A stretch of 64,000 nt of DNA from Chitinophagales bacterium (GCA_017303335.1 JAFLBK010000001.1:1059001-1123000), one strand, 5' to 3'. Positions 41,522-51,282 are shown, counted from the stretch's first letter. Made by a program: numbers and translations. Notes: generated by a model from the sequence alone, not told the origin.

Positions 41522-42712
41522 ATGAGAAAGCTCCTCCTCTCTATATGTTTTATCCCGCTGTTCCTTTCTGCCGGAGCCCAGGAAATTCTGCCGCAGCCGG
41601 AGGCCCGGCTGATCACCAGCTTTCCCTTCCGGCAGTTCAGCGGCGGTGTGATGGTCATTCATGCCCGTTTCGGCGATGTGCCCGACAGCCTGAATTTCAT
41701 CCTCGATACCGGCAGCGGGGGCATTTCGCTCGACTCGGCGACCTGTGCGGAATTCAATATCGCGGTACGGGCGTCGGATACCAGCATAACGGGCATCGGC
41801 GGTGTGCGCAAAGTGCCGTTTGTGTTCGATCAGAAACTGCACGTACCGGGTCTTACCGTTGAACACCTGAATTTTCATGTCAATGATTACGAGGTACTGA
41901 GCAGCGTGTATGGCGAGAAGGTGGATGGTATTATCGGCTATAGTTTTTTCAGCCGTTATATTGTACGTGTCGATTTCGACAGCAACCGCATCGAGGTTTA
42001 CAAACCTGGTTCTTTCAGCTACCCGAAAGAAGGAACACTGCTGCATCCCGCGTTCACGAACCTGCCCATCCAGTGGCTCCAGGTAAAGGACAGAAAAAGG
42101 CAGGGTTTTAATTTTTATTTCGATACCGGCGCGGGCCTTTGCCTGTTGCTTAGTGAACAATTCGCCAAAGACAGCGGTATCCTTCTTTCCAAACGCAGGC
42201 CCGTGGTCACGCAGGCAGAAGGACTGGGCGGTAAACTGCAGATGCGGCTGACGCTGATCCGGGAATTGAAGGTAGGTCCTTACAAGTTCAGGCAGGTGCC
42301 TACCTATCTTTATAAAGACGATTACAACGTAACCTCGTATCCGTTCACCGGCGGTTTGCTGGGCAACGACCTGTTGCGCCGTTTCAATATCGTGCTGAAT
42401 TATCCCAACCGGGAGATACATCTCTCTCCCAACAGTCATTTTGATGAATCCTTTGATTATGCCTACACCGGATTGGGGATCTACCTTGTTAACGGGAAGA
42501 TCATGGTGGAGGATGTGATCAGTGGTTCGCCGGCCGACAAGGCGCATTTTAAGGTAAACGACCAGGTTGTGGCGGTTGACCGTAATTTCTCGCAGAACAT
42601 GCAGGTATACAAGGCAATTCTTCAACGCCCGAATGAAATGGTAAAAGTGCTCGTTAAGCGGGAAAACGGCGACTTAAAAGAACTGACCCTGTATACAGCA
42701 AAGATCCATTAA
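41522..42712 (+). CDS. Secreted retropepsin-like aspartyl protease with PDZ domain
   Basis: A 396-residue exported protein. The signal peptide ends at SAGAQ. Two aspartyl-protease-type lobes follow, each with the D-T-G triad: 'LNFILDTGSGGISLDSA' (about residue 60) and 'NFYFDTGAGLCLLLSEQF' (about residue 201). This suggests a single-chain, pepsin-like pair of retroviral-protease-type lobes. A PDZ domain closes the protein ('GLGIYLVNGKIMVEDVISGS', 'PADKAHFKVNDQVVAVD'). Substrate unknown. ATG 41522 is chosen as the signal-peptide start; the longer frame upstream is antisense to mqnC. Confidence 0.88.
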   Translation: MRKLLLSICFIPLFLSAGAQEILPQPEARLITSFPFRQFSGGVMVIHARFGDVPDSLNFILDTGSGGISLDSATCAEFNIAVRASDTSITGIGGVRKVPFVFDQKLHVPGLTVEHLNFHVNDYEVLSSVYGEKVDGIIGYSFFSRYIVRVDFDSNRIEVYKPGSFSYPKEGTLLHPAFTNLPIQWLQVKDRKRQGFNFYFDTGAGLCLLLSEQFAKDSGILLSKRRPVVTQAEGLGGKLQMRLTLIRELKVGPYKFRQVPTYLYKDDYNVTSYPFTGGLLGNDLLRRFNIVLNYPNREIHLSPNSHFDESFDYAYTGLGIYLVNGKIMVEDVISGSPADKAHFKVNDQVVAVDRNFSQNMQVYKAILQRPNEMVKVLVKRENGDLKELTLYTAKIH

Positions 42713-42740
42713 CCCCACCCGCTTTTTATTCCCGCATCCG

Positions 42741-42748
42741 TACCTTTG
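42741..42748 (+). promoter_or_regulatory. -7 box (TACCTTTG) of the M16 peptidase operon
   Basis: A perfect TAnnTTTG match ends only 4 bp before the ATG at 42753. Transcription is therefore predicted to start at about the first codon (leaderless mRNA). Confidence 0.55.
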
Positions 42749-42752
42749 CTGC

Positions 42753-43991
42753 ATGATACAGTTCGATCGATTCAGTCTTGACAACGGCCTGCGGGTATTG
42801 GTGCAGCAGGATAAAAGTACGCCGATGGCCGTCTTGAACGTTTTGTACGATGTGGGCGCCCGCGACGAAGATCCTGCCAAAACGGGTTTCGCCCATCTCT
42901 TCGAACACCTGATGTTCGGCGGAAGCGTCAATATACCTGTGTACGACGAACCCCTGCAGTTGGCAGGCGGTGAAAACAACGCTTTCACCACCAATGACCT
43001 CACCAACTATTATTGCCAGCTGCCTGCCGAGAATCTCGAAACGGCTTTCTGGCTCGAGAGCGACCGCATGCTGTCGCTTGCGTTCAGTAAGAAAAGCCTG
43101 GAAGTGCAGCGCAAGGTGGTTTGCGAAGAGTTCAAGGAGCATTATATCAATAAGCCGTATGGCGATGTATGGCATAAGATGCGGGAGCTTGCCTATACCA
43201 CGCACCCTTACCGCTGGATGACGATCGGCAAAGAACTGAGTCATATCGAAAACGCCACACTCGATGATGTGAAGGCCTTCTTTCACAAACATTACAATCC
43301 TTCCAACGCGATCCTGGTGGTAGCGGGCAATGTAAGTACCGAAGAAGTGAAACGACTGGCCGAAAAATGGTTTGGGCCGATACCAGCCGGTGAAAAATAC
43401 AACCGGAGCCTCCCGGCCGAACCCAGGCAGTCTGCAGCCAGGTCCATGACGGTAAAAACAGATGTGCCGCTCGACGCGTTGTACAAGTGCTGGCATATCT
43501 ACCCCCGAACCGATAAACGCTATTATGTGGCCGACCTGATCACGGAAGTGCTCAGCGGCGGTGGATCATCAAGATTGTACCAGTCGCTGGTGAAAGACAA
43601 AAAACTGTTCAGCAATATTGAATGTTATCACCTGGGCAGTACGGATGCCGGCCTGCTGACCATCGAAGGCAAACTTGTAAAGGGTGTGAAGATGGAAGAA
43701 GCCGAAGCAGCTGTACAGGAAGAGCTGGAAAAACTGCAGCAGGAAGGGGTGAGCCAGCGTGAACTCGACAAAGTGAAAAATAAAACAGAGAGCATGATCG
43801 CTTTCGAGGATATGAGCATTACCAACCGTGCCGCCAGCCTGGCCATTTATGAATTGCTGGGCGACGCCAACCTGATCAATACCGAACTCGATCGCTACCG
43901 GGCTGTTTCGGCCGAAGAAATCAGGAACGAAAGCCGGGTGATCTTCAATGAAAACAATTCCAATACCCTTTACTATTATTCCAACAACTAA
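42753..43991 (+). CDS. M16 family zinc metallopeptidase, catalytic subunit
   Basis: A 412-residue protein without a signal peptide. The inverted zinc motif HxxEH is present ('GFAHLFEHLMFGG', His48, Glu51, His52), with a third acidic ligand in 'VVCEEFKEHY' (around Glu125-129). The family's 'NAFTTNDLTNYYCQLPAENL' and 'HPYRWMTIGKELSHIENATL' are also seen. Its length is that of a single M16 pair of domains, so it needs a partner; the next gene supplies a non-catalytic one. It probably degrades peptides in the cytoplasm, or in the periplasm if exported by an unseen route. Confidence 0.95.
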   Translation: MIQFDRFSLDNGLRVLVQQDKSTPMAVLNVLYDVGARDEDPAKTGFAHLFEHLMFGGSVNIPVYDEPLQLAGGENNAFTTNDLTNYYCQLPAENLETAFWLESDRMLSLAFSKKSLEVQRKVVCEEFKEHYINKPYGDVWHKMRELAYTTHPYRWMTIGKELSHIENATLDDVKAFFHKHYNPSNAILVVAGNVSTEEVKRLAEKWFGPIPAGEKYNRSLPAEPRQSAARSMTVKTDVPLDALYKCWHIYPRTDKRYYVADLITEVLSGGGSSRLYQSLVKDKKLFSNIECYHLGSTDAGLLTIEGKLVKGVKMEEAEAAVQEELEKLQQEGVSQRELDKVKNKTESMIAFEDMSITNRAASLAIYELLGDANLINTELDRYRAVSAEEIRNESRVIFNENNSNTLYYYSNN

Positions 43992-43995
43992 TTGC

Positions 43996-45273
43996 ATGAA
44001 CAGAACCAAGGCGCCGCTGATCAAAGACGCGGTTGAATTCGACCTTCACCTGAAACCCTGCGAACAATTTACACTGGATAACGGGGTGCCCGTATACGCC
44101 GTGGATGCCGGCGCCCAGGATGTGCTGCAACTGGAACTGGTGTTTTATGCCGGCAACTGGTTCGAGCAACAACGGTCTGTAGCCGCTGCCACCAACTTCC
44201 TGCTGAAAAACGGAACCAGCAATAAAACCGCTTTCCAGCTCAACGAAGAATTTGAATATTTCGGGGCCTATTGCAACCGTTCCTGTTACAATGAAACCGC
44301 GTTGGTTTCGCTTTCTTCCCTGGGTAAACACCTGCCTGCCTTGTTGCCTGTGATCCGGGAAATGATCACCGACTCGGTGTTCAGTGAAACAGAGCTGGAT
44401 ATTTATAAACAGAATTCCAAACAACGGCTGGCGGTTAACCTGAAGAAGTGCGATTTTGTAGCTTCCCGCCTGGCCGATGCATATATATATGGAGAAGATC
44501 ATCCCTACGGGCGCTATACCCGGGTAGCGGATATCGATGGATTGAACAGCGCCGGACTGCGTGATTATTTCCGGCAGTATTATCTTAACGGCAGCTGTGT
44601 GATGTTTGTCAGCGGTAAGCTGCCGGCCGACCTGCAGCAGCAACTGAACAAAGCGTTCGGTGATCTTTCGCTAAAAGCCTGCGACCAAAAACCGGGGCCC
44701 ATCCCCGCGATGCCGGCTGTGGAAAGAAAATACCGTATTGAAAATGATCCCAACGGCGTACAGGGCGCCATCCGGATGGCCAGGCCTTTTCCTAACCGGC
44801 ACCATCCCGATTTTATGAAGATCATGGTGCTGAATACCCTCTTCGGCGGGTTCTTCGGCAGCCGGCTGATGGCCAATATCCGGGAAGACAAAGGTTATAC
44901 GTACGGCATTCATAGTTATGTACAGAATCACATACAGCAATCCGCCTGGATGATCAGTACCGAAGCGGGTAAGGATGTTTGTGAGGCAACAGTGGAAGAG
45001 GTGTATAAAGAAATGAAACGGCTCCGGGAAGAGCCGGTTGACGAAGAGGAATTGTCGCTGGTACGGAATTACCTGATCGGCACCATCCTGGGCGACCTGG
45101 ACGGCCCTTTTCACATCATGAGCCGCTGGAAGAATATCGTGTTGAATAACCTCACCGGATCGTACTTCTATGATTCCGTACGAACGATCAAAACGATCCC
45201 GGCCGATGAACTGCATGCGCTGGCAAATAAGTACCTCCGCCCGGAAGATTTTTACGAATTAATTGTAATTTGA
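43996..45273 (+). CDS. M16 family protein, non-catalytic partner
   Basis: A 425-residue M16-fold protein that starts 4 bp after the catalytic subunit. Where the first has HxxEH, this has 'AAATNFLLKNGTSNKTAF', so the zinc site is lost. The C-terminal M16 features remain: 'MVLNTLFGGFFGSRLMANIR', 'EDKGYTYGIHSYV' and 'LIGTILGDLDGPFHIMSRWK'. Such catalytic/non-catalytic pairs form the clam-shell heterodimers of prokaryotic M16B peptidases. ATG 43996 is chosen because the ATG at 43948 would overlap the end of the first gene. Confidence 0.92.
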   Translation: MNRTKAPLIKDAVEFDLHLKPCEQFTLDNGVPVYAVDAGAQDVLQLELVFYAGNWFEQQRSVAAATNFLLKNGTSNKTAFQLNEEFEYFGAYCNRSCYNETALVSLSSLGKHLPALLPVIREMITDSVFSETELDIYKQNSKQRLAVNLKKCDFVASRLADAYIYGEDHPYGRYTRVADIDGLNSAGLRDYFRQYYLNGSCVMFVSGKLPADLQQQLNKAFGDLSLKACDQKPGPIPAMPAVERKYRIENDPNGVQGAIRMARPFPNRHHPDFMKIMVLNTLFGGFFGSRLMANIREDKGYTYGIHSYVQNHIQQSAWMISTEAGKDVCEATVEEVYKEMKRLREEPVDEEELSLVRNYLIGTILGDLDGPFHIMSRWKNIVLNNLTGSYFYDSVRTIKTIPADELHALANKYLRPEDFYELIVI

Positions 45274-45276
45274 GTT

Positions 45277-45642
45277 ATGCAGAAATGGTTGTTCAAGATA
45301 CTGGTATGTTCGGTAAACGTGTTTATTCTGGCGTATATATTACCCGGCATTTACATCGTTGATTTTTTCACAGCCATCCTTGTTGCCATTGTGCTGTCGC
45401 TGCTCGACGCGTTTGTAAAGCCGCTGCTGGTGTTGTTTACGTTACCGGCCACCATTGTTACCCTCGGACTTTTCCTCTTTGTTATCAATGCCGGGATCAT
45501 ACTGATCGACGCCTATTTTGTACATGGGTTCAGGGTGAACAGCTTCTGGCACGCTTTGCTGTTTGGCGCCCTGCTTTCCTTCTTCAATTCGGTGGTACAC
45601 CGGAGGGCTTTTCCCGACGATGATTCGGCCCGCAAAGCCTGA
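45277..45642 (+). CDS. Holin-superfamily IV-like ('phage holin family') membrane protein
   Basis: A 121-residue protein with four predicted membrane helices and the family motif 'IVAIVLSLLDAFVKPLLVLF' followed by 'LPATIVTLGLFLFVINAGII'. Despite the name, these are widespread chromosomal membrane proteins, and nothing phage-like is around it. It follows the M16 pair by 3 bp, so it is in the same operon. Function unknown. Confidence 0.9.
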   Translation: MQKWLFKILVCSVNVFILAYILPGIYIVDFFTAILVAIVLSLLDAFVKPLLVLFTLPATIVTLGLFLFVINAGIILIDAYFVHGFRVNSFWHALLFGALLSFFNSVVHRRAFPDDDSARKA

Positions 45643-45647
45643 TCCCG

Positions 45648-46811
45648 TTAATCTATTTTCATTTTGAAACGCTGTGCCTGTTCACGGATCACCTTCTCGA
45701 CCTCCGTTTCCAGTGTGGCAGCTTCGTTCTTATTGGCGTTCTTAACCCGCTCGGCCGCTAGATAAGCATCCCGTTGCTTGCTCAGGTTTTCGATCTCTTT
45801 CTGGATATTGCCGCGTTCTTCACTTTTTTGTTTTACCAGCGCTTTCAGTTCTTCCTTGCTTTTGTTTTTTAAACTGTCCGGCAGCTCTTTTTTATTCACC
45901 TTATCCAGGGCGCCATCGCCGTCCTTTTCCAATAAATCCACCATGTCCCAGACCGCGTTGTTGTACACCTTGCTGTTACTCTTGGCCTTGATGCGTTTGA
46001 TGCCGGCAGTTTTGCTCATGGAAGAGTTGTACGCATCCTGCCTGGCCTGGTTAGCAAAGGCATAACCACCACCCGTGCCATACGCTACATAGGTGTTATT
46101 GAGTTTTTCGTTGTAACTGTATAGAAGACTGTCGTAGGGAGTGGGTATGTCCTCGATCTTTGCATCCTGGTTGATATTGTTGAAACTTCCGTTGCCGCAT
46201 TCGGCACCCAGGTTCCAGTGTTCCCGGATACCCGTCAGGCGATCGCCGCAATAAATGGTATTTACGATGACTCCTTTCTTTTTTGCTTCGTCGCAGGACT
46301 TGGTATAGTGCAGGTTGCCCTGCAGGAAATCTTCATTGCCGGCTATAAAGATCACTTTGTAGCTGTTGGGATTATTGTCCCAGCCGAGCTCGCTCATTGC
46401 GGTGTAGATTACCTGGCCGCAGTATTCGTCGCCACCCAGCGTGGTCAGGCTGAATAAATTCTGCGAAAGCGAATCCAGGTCGCTGATGAAGCCATTGATC
46501 TTTTTCACATAACCCTGTTTGGCATCATTTGAACTTCGCCCATATTCATAGAGGGCGATCTCGATCGCGGGTGTGACGTCATTATCGCATTTTGCCTTTC
46601 CCATCACGGTCACCATATTCCAGAGCTGGGCCTTGGCCTGTTCGATCAGCCCGTCCATGCTGTTGCTCACATCCAGCAGGATAGCCGCCTGTATTTTAAC
46701 GGGGGCTGGTTTGGCAGAGGAGGAGATTGATTGACTGTTGGTGAATGAAACGACTACGATGAAAGCAACGGCAGTCAGTAGAGCAGTTGCTGGCCTTGAA
46801 AAATACCGCAT
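45648..46811 (-). CDS. Exported VWA-domain protein
   Basis: A 387-residue protein with an N-terminal signal peptide (ends around 'SFTNSQS'). A von Willebrand A domain follows with MIDAS 'AILLDVSNSMDG' (DxSxS), 'LTTLGGDEYCGQVI' and 'VIFIAGNEDFLQGN'. The C-terminal 100 residues form a Lys/Glu-rich coiled coil ('ELKALVKQKSEERGNIQKEI'). VWA domains bind proteins through a divalent metal. Partner unknown; it is convergent with the M16 operon. Confidence 0.9.
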   Translation of the reverse strand: MRYFSRPATALLTAVAFIVVVSFTNSQSISSSAKPAPVKIQAAILLDVSNSMDGLIEQAKAQLWNMVTVMGKAKCDNDVTPAIEIALYEYGRSSNDAKQGYVKKINGFISDLDSLSQNLFSLTTLGGDEYCGQVIYTAMSELGWDNNPNSYKVIFIAGNEDFLQGNLHYTKSCDEAKKKGVIVNTIYCGDRLTGIREHWNLGAECGNGSFNNINQDAKIEDIPTPYDSLLYSYNEKLNNTYVAYGTGGGYAFANQARQDAYNSSMSKTAGIKRIKAKSNSKVYNNAVWDMVDLLEKDGDGALDKVNKKELPDSLKNKSKEELKALVKQKSEERGNIQKEIENLSKQRDAYLAAERVKNANKNEAATLETEVEKVIREQAQRFKMKID

Positions 46812-47003
46812 ACAAAAAAATTTACACCAAGATGCTGTATTACTCCTGTTTGCACAATAGTGTTGGTTCCCTTTGGGTTTGATTTAACAGGAAAATAAAG
46901 TAAACCGGCGATTGTTCGATTTGGACCGCATGGGTAACATCAGCTACCTTTACCGCCGGAATAAACACCTGTTGTTCTCTTGTAATACTATTAACCGCCT
47001 GCT

Positions 47004-48986
47004 ATGCAATTCTTCCGACAAAACCTGGCTAACAACGAGTTGATCCATATTTATAGAAAAATCATTCTGCCACGTATGATCGAAGAGAAAATGCTGGTGT
47101 TGCTGCGCCAGGGAAAGATCAGCAAGTGGTTCAGCGGCATCGGGCAGGAGGCCATTGCGGTGGGCGCCACCCTGGCCATGCAGGAAGACGAATGGATCAT
47201 GCCCCTGCACCGGAATCTCGGCGTGTTCACATCCCGCAACATGCCACTGAGCAAATTATTCATGCAGTGGCAGGGCAATAAAGAAGGATACAGTAAAGGA
47301 AGGGAGCGGAGCTTTCACTTCGGCACCCGCGAACATCATATCTGCGGCATGATCTCGCACCTGGGTCCGCAACTGGCCATTGCCGACGGCGTAGCGCTTG
47401 CGTACAAGCTCCGCAAGGAAAATAAAATCTCACTCGCGTTCACCGGCGATGGGGGCACCAGCGAAGGCGATTTTCATGAGGCCCTGAATACCGCTGCCGT
47501 GTGGGACTTGCCCGTGATCTTTATCATCGAGAACAACGGGTACGGACTGAGCACCCCGGTGAATGAACAGTACCGTTGCAAAAGCCTCGTGGATAAAGCC
47601 ATCGGCTACGGCGTGGAAGCCGTACAGATCGACGGGAATAATATACTTACCGTGCTGGATACCATCAAAGGCGTACGGGAGTACTGCATCAAAAACCAAA
47701 AGCCCTATCTCATCGAGTGCATGACCTTCCGCATGCGGGGACATGAAGAGGCCAGTGGTACCAAGTATGTTCCCAAAGAACTGTTTGAGCAATGGGAGAA
47801 AAAAGACCCGGTGAAGAATTTCGAGCAGTACCTCCTGGCAGAAAATATACTTACGGCAGAAAAGATCGAAACGATCAAAGCGGAAACAAAATCCTATATT
47901 GAAACCGAACTCAGCATTGCCTACAATGCCCGGCCGCTGATCCCCGATACCGATGAGGAGATGAACGATGTTTATGCGCCAGCGCCCGGTACGGACCGTA
48001 CGGGCAAAGAGCCACATGGCGGATCCGAAAAGCGTTTCATCGATGGTATCAAAGAGGGGCTTCATCAGTCGATGATCAACCATTCCAATCTCATCCTGAT
48101 GGGACAGGATATCGCCGAATACGGCGGCGCTTTCAAAATAACCGAAGGGTTTGTGCAGGAGTTCGGTAAAGAACGGGTGCGCAATACCCCGCTTTGTGAA
48201 AGCGCTATTGTGGGAACGGCCCTGGGATTAAGCCTGGAAGGATACAAGGCGATGATGGAGATGCAGTTCGCCGATTTTGTAACGGTGGGCTTTAACCAGA
48301 TCGTGAATAACCTGGCCAAGATCCATTACCGCTGGGGGCAGAACGCCGATGTGGTGATACGGATGCCAACCGGCGGCGGTGTTGGCGCGGGGCCTTTTCA
48401 TTCGCAAAGCAACGAAGCCTGGTTTGCGCATACGCCCGGATTGAAAGTAGTATACCCCAGCACACCGGCTGATGCCAAGGGGCTGCTGATCGCCGCCATC
48501 AACGACCCCAACCCGGTGATGTTCTTTGAACACAAGGCGCTGTATCGCTCGGTGAGCGGCTTGGTGCCAGATGAATATTATGAAGTGCCGATCGGCAAGG
48601 CAAGGCTGGTACAGGAAGGAGATGATATTACCGTTATCACCTATGGCTCCGGTGTACACTGGGCGCTGGATTACGCGAAGAACCACCCCGATACATCCCT
48701 GTATATTTTAGATCTGCGCAGCTTGTTGCCCCTCGATTACGATGCTATTGAAGAAGCCGTTGCGGCAACCGGTAAAGTATTGCTCCTGCACGAGGATACG
48801 TTGATCGGAGGCATCGGCGGAGAGATTGCCGCCTGGATCGCCGGGAATTGCTTTACATACCTGGATGCGCCGGTGATGCGTTGCGCTTCGCTGGATACAC
48901 CCATTCCGTTCAACCTGGACCTGGAGAAGAATTTTATGGCTTACTCAAGACTGGATGCCGTTGTGAAGAAATTACTCGAGTATTGA
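47004..48986 (+). CDS. Branched-chain 2-oxoacid dehydrogenase E1, fused alpha and beta subunits
   Basis: A thiamine-diphosphate E1 enzyme that decarboxylates 2-oxoisovalerate-type acids and passes the acyl group to a lipoyl E2. Alpha part (residues about 1-330): 'QEAIAVGATLAMQEDEWIMP' and the ThDP motif 'FTGDGGTSEGDFHEALNTAA...IENNGYGLS'. Beta part (about 345-660): 'LILMGQDIAEYGGAFKITEG', 'ESAIVGTALGLSLEGYKAMM' and 'VVIRMPTGGGVGAGPFHSQS'. The two subunits, separate in many bacteria, are one chain here, as often in Bacteroidota. E2 and E3 are not adjacent. Its stop is back to back with that of the next gene. Confidence 0.95.
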   Translation: MQFFRQNLANNELIHIYRKIILPRMIEEKMLVLLRQGKISKWFSGIGQEAIAVGATLAMQEDEWIMPLHRNLGVFTSRNMPLSKLFMQWQGNKEGYSKGRERSFHFGTREHHICGMISHLGPQLAIADGVALAYKLRKENKISLAFTGDGGTSEGDFHEALNTAAVWDLPVIFIIENNGYGLSTPVNEQYRCKSLVDKAIGYGVEAVQIDGNNILTVLDTIKGVREYCIKNQKPYLIECMTFRMRGHEEASGTKYVPKELFEQWEKKDPVKNFEQYLLAENILTAEKIETIKAETKSYIETELSIAYNARPLIPDTDEEMNDVYAPAPGTDRTGKEPHGGSEKRFIDGIKEGLHQSMINHSNLILMGQDIAEYGGAFKITEGFVQEFGKERVRNTPLCESAIVGTALGLSLEGYKAMMEMQFADFVTVGFNQIVNNLAKIHYRWGQNADVVIRMPTGGGVGAGPFHSQSNEAWFAHTPGLKVVYPSTPADAKGLLIAAINDPNPVMFFEHKALYRSVSGLVPDEYYEVPIGKARLVQEGDDITVITYGSGVHWALDYAKNHPDTSLYILDLRSLLPLDYDAIEEAVAATGKVLLLHEDTLIGGIGGEIAAWIAGNCFTYLDAPVMRCASLDTPIPFNLDLEKNFMAYSRLDAVVKKLLEY

Positions 48987-51173
48987 TCACTCTCCCGGAT
49001 GGTATTTACGCTCCACGTGTTTGAGTACATCTTCCTTATAAAAAAGCACGTCTTTGAATTCACCGGTGCTGTACATCAGTCCCTGGTCGAAGAAGTGTTT
49101 TGAATTTTCGTTGCCGCTTTCGCCGCCGGCCAGCAGCGATCTTGCTTTTATTTTTTTACCGAATTCCACAGCGCAGATAAAACTGTTTCCATGTACACCA
49201 TATCGTTTTTTTGTACCGGGGAATGTGCGGCTGATGTAGGAAGGCAGCATGCCCCAGGCCGACGAGGCAAAGCCTACCGGGTAACTGGGTTTGCTGTCAT
49301 CGAACCGGTTATCAATGGCTGAAGATATCCGCTGAAAGCGATTGAGCTGGCCCCAGGGTATCTGCCAGCTGCCGAACTGCGCTTGTAAACGGTTGAGCAC
49401 ATCGACAAGCGGTTTTAACAGCGCATCAGGCGTAGCGATGGATACAAACAGTTTTGTTTTCTCCACCACGTCATCTCCGCCGCTGGGCAATACGGTTTTT
49501 AAAATCGATGGCGTGATACGTTCTCCCCACTCTACCGCCAGCGTCGTGGCAATGGAATTTTCACCGCTACGATAATCCCAGTTTTTAAGAATGCCGATCG
49601 CTTCATGAACATTTGCATAGGTTGTATCGGCGGGGTTATACGCGTTGATAAGGGCAGGCAGCAAAACTTCAAAAGCGGATAACCGGGTATCGTAACCGGC
49701 CCTGATCACTTTGTCGAGTGTATATTTTTTTTCCTCAGCAAGCACACGCACCGCGTTCACGCCGCGGAAATTCTCCCCGTCGGGGGCCATGTAAACGGGA
49801 TATTTCTTTTTATTCGGACTGTTTATTCCCGCAACGGTATACGGCGTGGAGTTGCAGTTCTGCAGCCAGCCATTGGGCGGATTGATGCTTTGCACAAGCT
49901 CGCTTACGGGGTGAAGCCCCTTCCATTCGGTAGCAGAAACAGAGCCATCGACCGGTTTGTTCCAGTTATACGCCCTGTCGCGGATGGGAACCCGGTTGCC
50001 GTGCCAGTAAGCGATATTGCCTTCCGCGTCGGCATAAACGGTATTGTTGGAAATATTCCCCCGCAGGTCGAGCGTTTTTTTGAATTCCGAAAAACGGGTG
50101 GCTTTGGTACGCAACCAGCATTGTATCAACCCGGCGGCCAGGCGGTTGTCGGCACGCAGACTTATAAACTGCCCGTCGCGTTTTGCAAGCAGGGGGCCAT
50201 GGTGCGTAAATAAACCGGTAAACGACCGGGTTGATAAGGTCGCATCATCGGCCCGGTACCGGATGCTGATCTTCTTTTCGCTAAGGGGCCGGTAGTTGTT
50301 GTCGTAGAGATAACTCCATCCTTTTTCAGTGCGTGATAGTTTTTCGATGTAAGTGTCGGCTGCATCCACCCCGCTGGAAGTATGCATCCAGCCGCAATGT
50401 TCATTGAAACCCTGGTAGATGAAAAACTGGCCCCAGGTAACGGCGCCGTAAGCGTTCAATCCTTCTTCACTGACCATATGTACTTCCGGGCGAAAGTAAA
50501 AGGTAACATGGGGATTGATGTAGAGTATGGCATTTCCGCTTTCGGTGATCGATGGCGCAAAGGCAAATCCGTTGGAACCCGCCTGATCTTTTTCTTCCGG
50601 CTGTTCCCCGTTTGCCAGCGGATCTTCATGCTGGCCGTTATAAAAATGACTGATCTCTGATACAGAAATACCGGCGGTGTTGATGGCGCCGATACTGCCG
50701 TCGGTCCACAACAGGGGATACCAGGGTTCAAAACGTGTAAGTAGTTTCGGTTTGACGGAAGGATTTTTATAGAGGTAATAATTGATGCCGTCGGCAAACG
50801 CGTGGAGCAGTTTTTTCATCCATGCCGGCGAAGCGCTGTAATCCCGGATGGCTTCCGTTGAATCGATCAGCAGGCGGATCAGCAGATCATCATAAATAAA
50901 TTTCTCTCCTTTCGTTTCCGAAAGCCGTCCCAGTTTCTCGATGTAGTTCATCTCCACCCGCTGAAAATCGTCTTCGCATTGTGCGTACATGAGCCCGAAT
51001 ACAGCATCGGCGTCTGTCTTGCCATAGATATGCGGTATACCATACTGGTCGCGGATGATGGTAACATGTTTGGATCGCAGCGCCCAGCGGGATGTTTCCG
51101 TTTTTGAAAACGGCTGTGCCATCGATACCAGTCCTGCCAGCCCGAACAGCAAAAAGGAGAGGATTCTTTTCAT
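48987..51173 (-). CDS. Penicillin acylase (Ntn-hydrolase) family protein
   Basis: A 728-residue exported Ntn-hydrolase precursor with signal peptide 'MKRILSFLLFGLAGLVSMAQ'. The alpha-chain region has 'VTIIRDQYGIPHIYGKTDAD' and 'AVFGLMYAQCEDDFQRVEMN'. The self-processing site is 'DQAGSNGFAFAPS', where the Ser (about residue 200) becomes the N-terminal nucleophile of the beta chain. Family members cleave amides, including penicillins and acyl-homoserine lactones; the substrate here is unknown. ATG 51173 gives the better signal peptide; ATG 51188, five codons upstream, is also possible and would be near-leaderless (TATGTTTA at 51193-51200). Confidence 0.93.
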   Translation of the reverse strand: MKRILSFLLFGLAGLVSMAQPFSKTETSRWALRSKHVTIIRDQYGIPHIYGKTDADAVFGLMYAQCEDDFQRVEMNYIEKLGRLSETKGEKFIYDDLLIRLLIDSTEAIRDYSASPAWMKKLLHAFADGINYYLYKNPSVKPKLLTRFEPWYPLLWTDGSIGAINTAGISVSEISHFYNGQHEDPLANGEQPEEKDQAGSNGFAFAPSITESGNAILYINPHVTFYFRPEVHMVSEEGLNAYGAVTWGQFFIYQGFNEHCGWMHTSSGVDAADTYIEKLSRTEKGWSYLYDNNYRPLSEKKISIRYRADDATLSTRSFTGLFTHHGPLLAKRDGQFISLRADNRLAAGLIQCWLRTKATRFSEFKKTLDLRGNISNNTVYADAEGNIAYWHGNRVPIRDRAYNWNKPVDGSVSATEWKGLHPVSELVQSINPPNGWLQNCNSTPYTVAGINSPNKKKYPVYMAPDGENFRGVNAVRVLAEEKKYTLDKVIRAGYDTRLSAFEVLLPALINAYNPADTTYANVHEAIGILKNWDYRSGENSIATTLAVEWGERITPSILKTVLPSGGDDVVEKTKLFVSIATPDALLKPLVDVLNRLQAQFGSWQIPWGQLNRFQRISSAIDNRFDDSKPSYPVGFASSAWGMLPSYISRTFPGTKKRYGVHGNSFICAVEFGKKIKARSLLAGGESGNENSKHFFDQGLMYSTGEFKDVLFYKEDVLKHVERKYHPGE

Positions 51174-51282
51174 GGCAGTGTGTTTCATATTATAAACATA
51201 GTTTTCTTTTTCCAGTTACACCCTGCTTTCTTTCCACCCGATTGTTTATCTTCAATAGCCTGAACGATTAAATAATTGCAAT

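Noticed and set aside
41459..42625. A long upstream extension of the mqnC frame on the minus strand
   Set aside because: It is antisense to the aspartyl protease gene with its two Asp-Thr-Gly motifs. The mqnC -7 box and the conserved N-terminus place the start at 41458.
45277..45642. Holin-family gene as a sign of a prophage
   Set aside because: Superfamily IV 'holins' are ordinary chromosomal membrane proteins, and no phage gene is near it.
48984..48989. Back-to-back stop codons TGATCA between convergent genes
   Set aside because: Striking, but it is simply two convergent genes with no gap; no functional element is implied.
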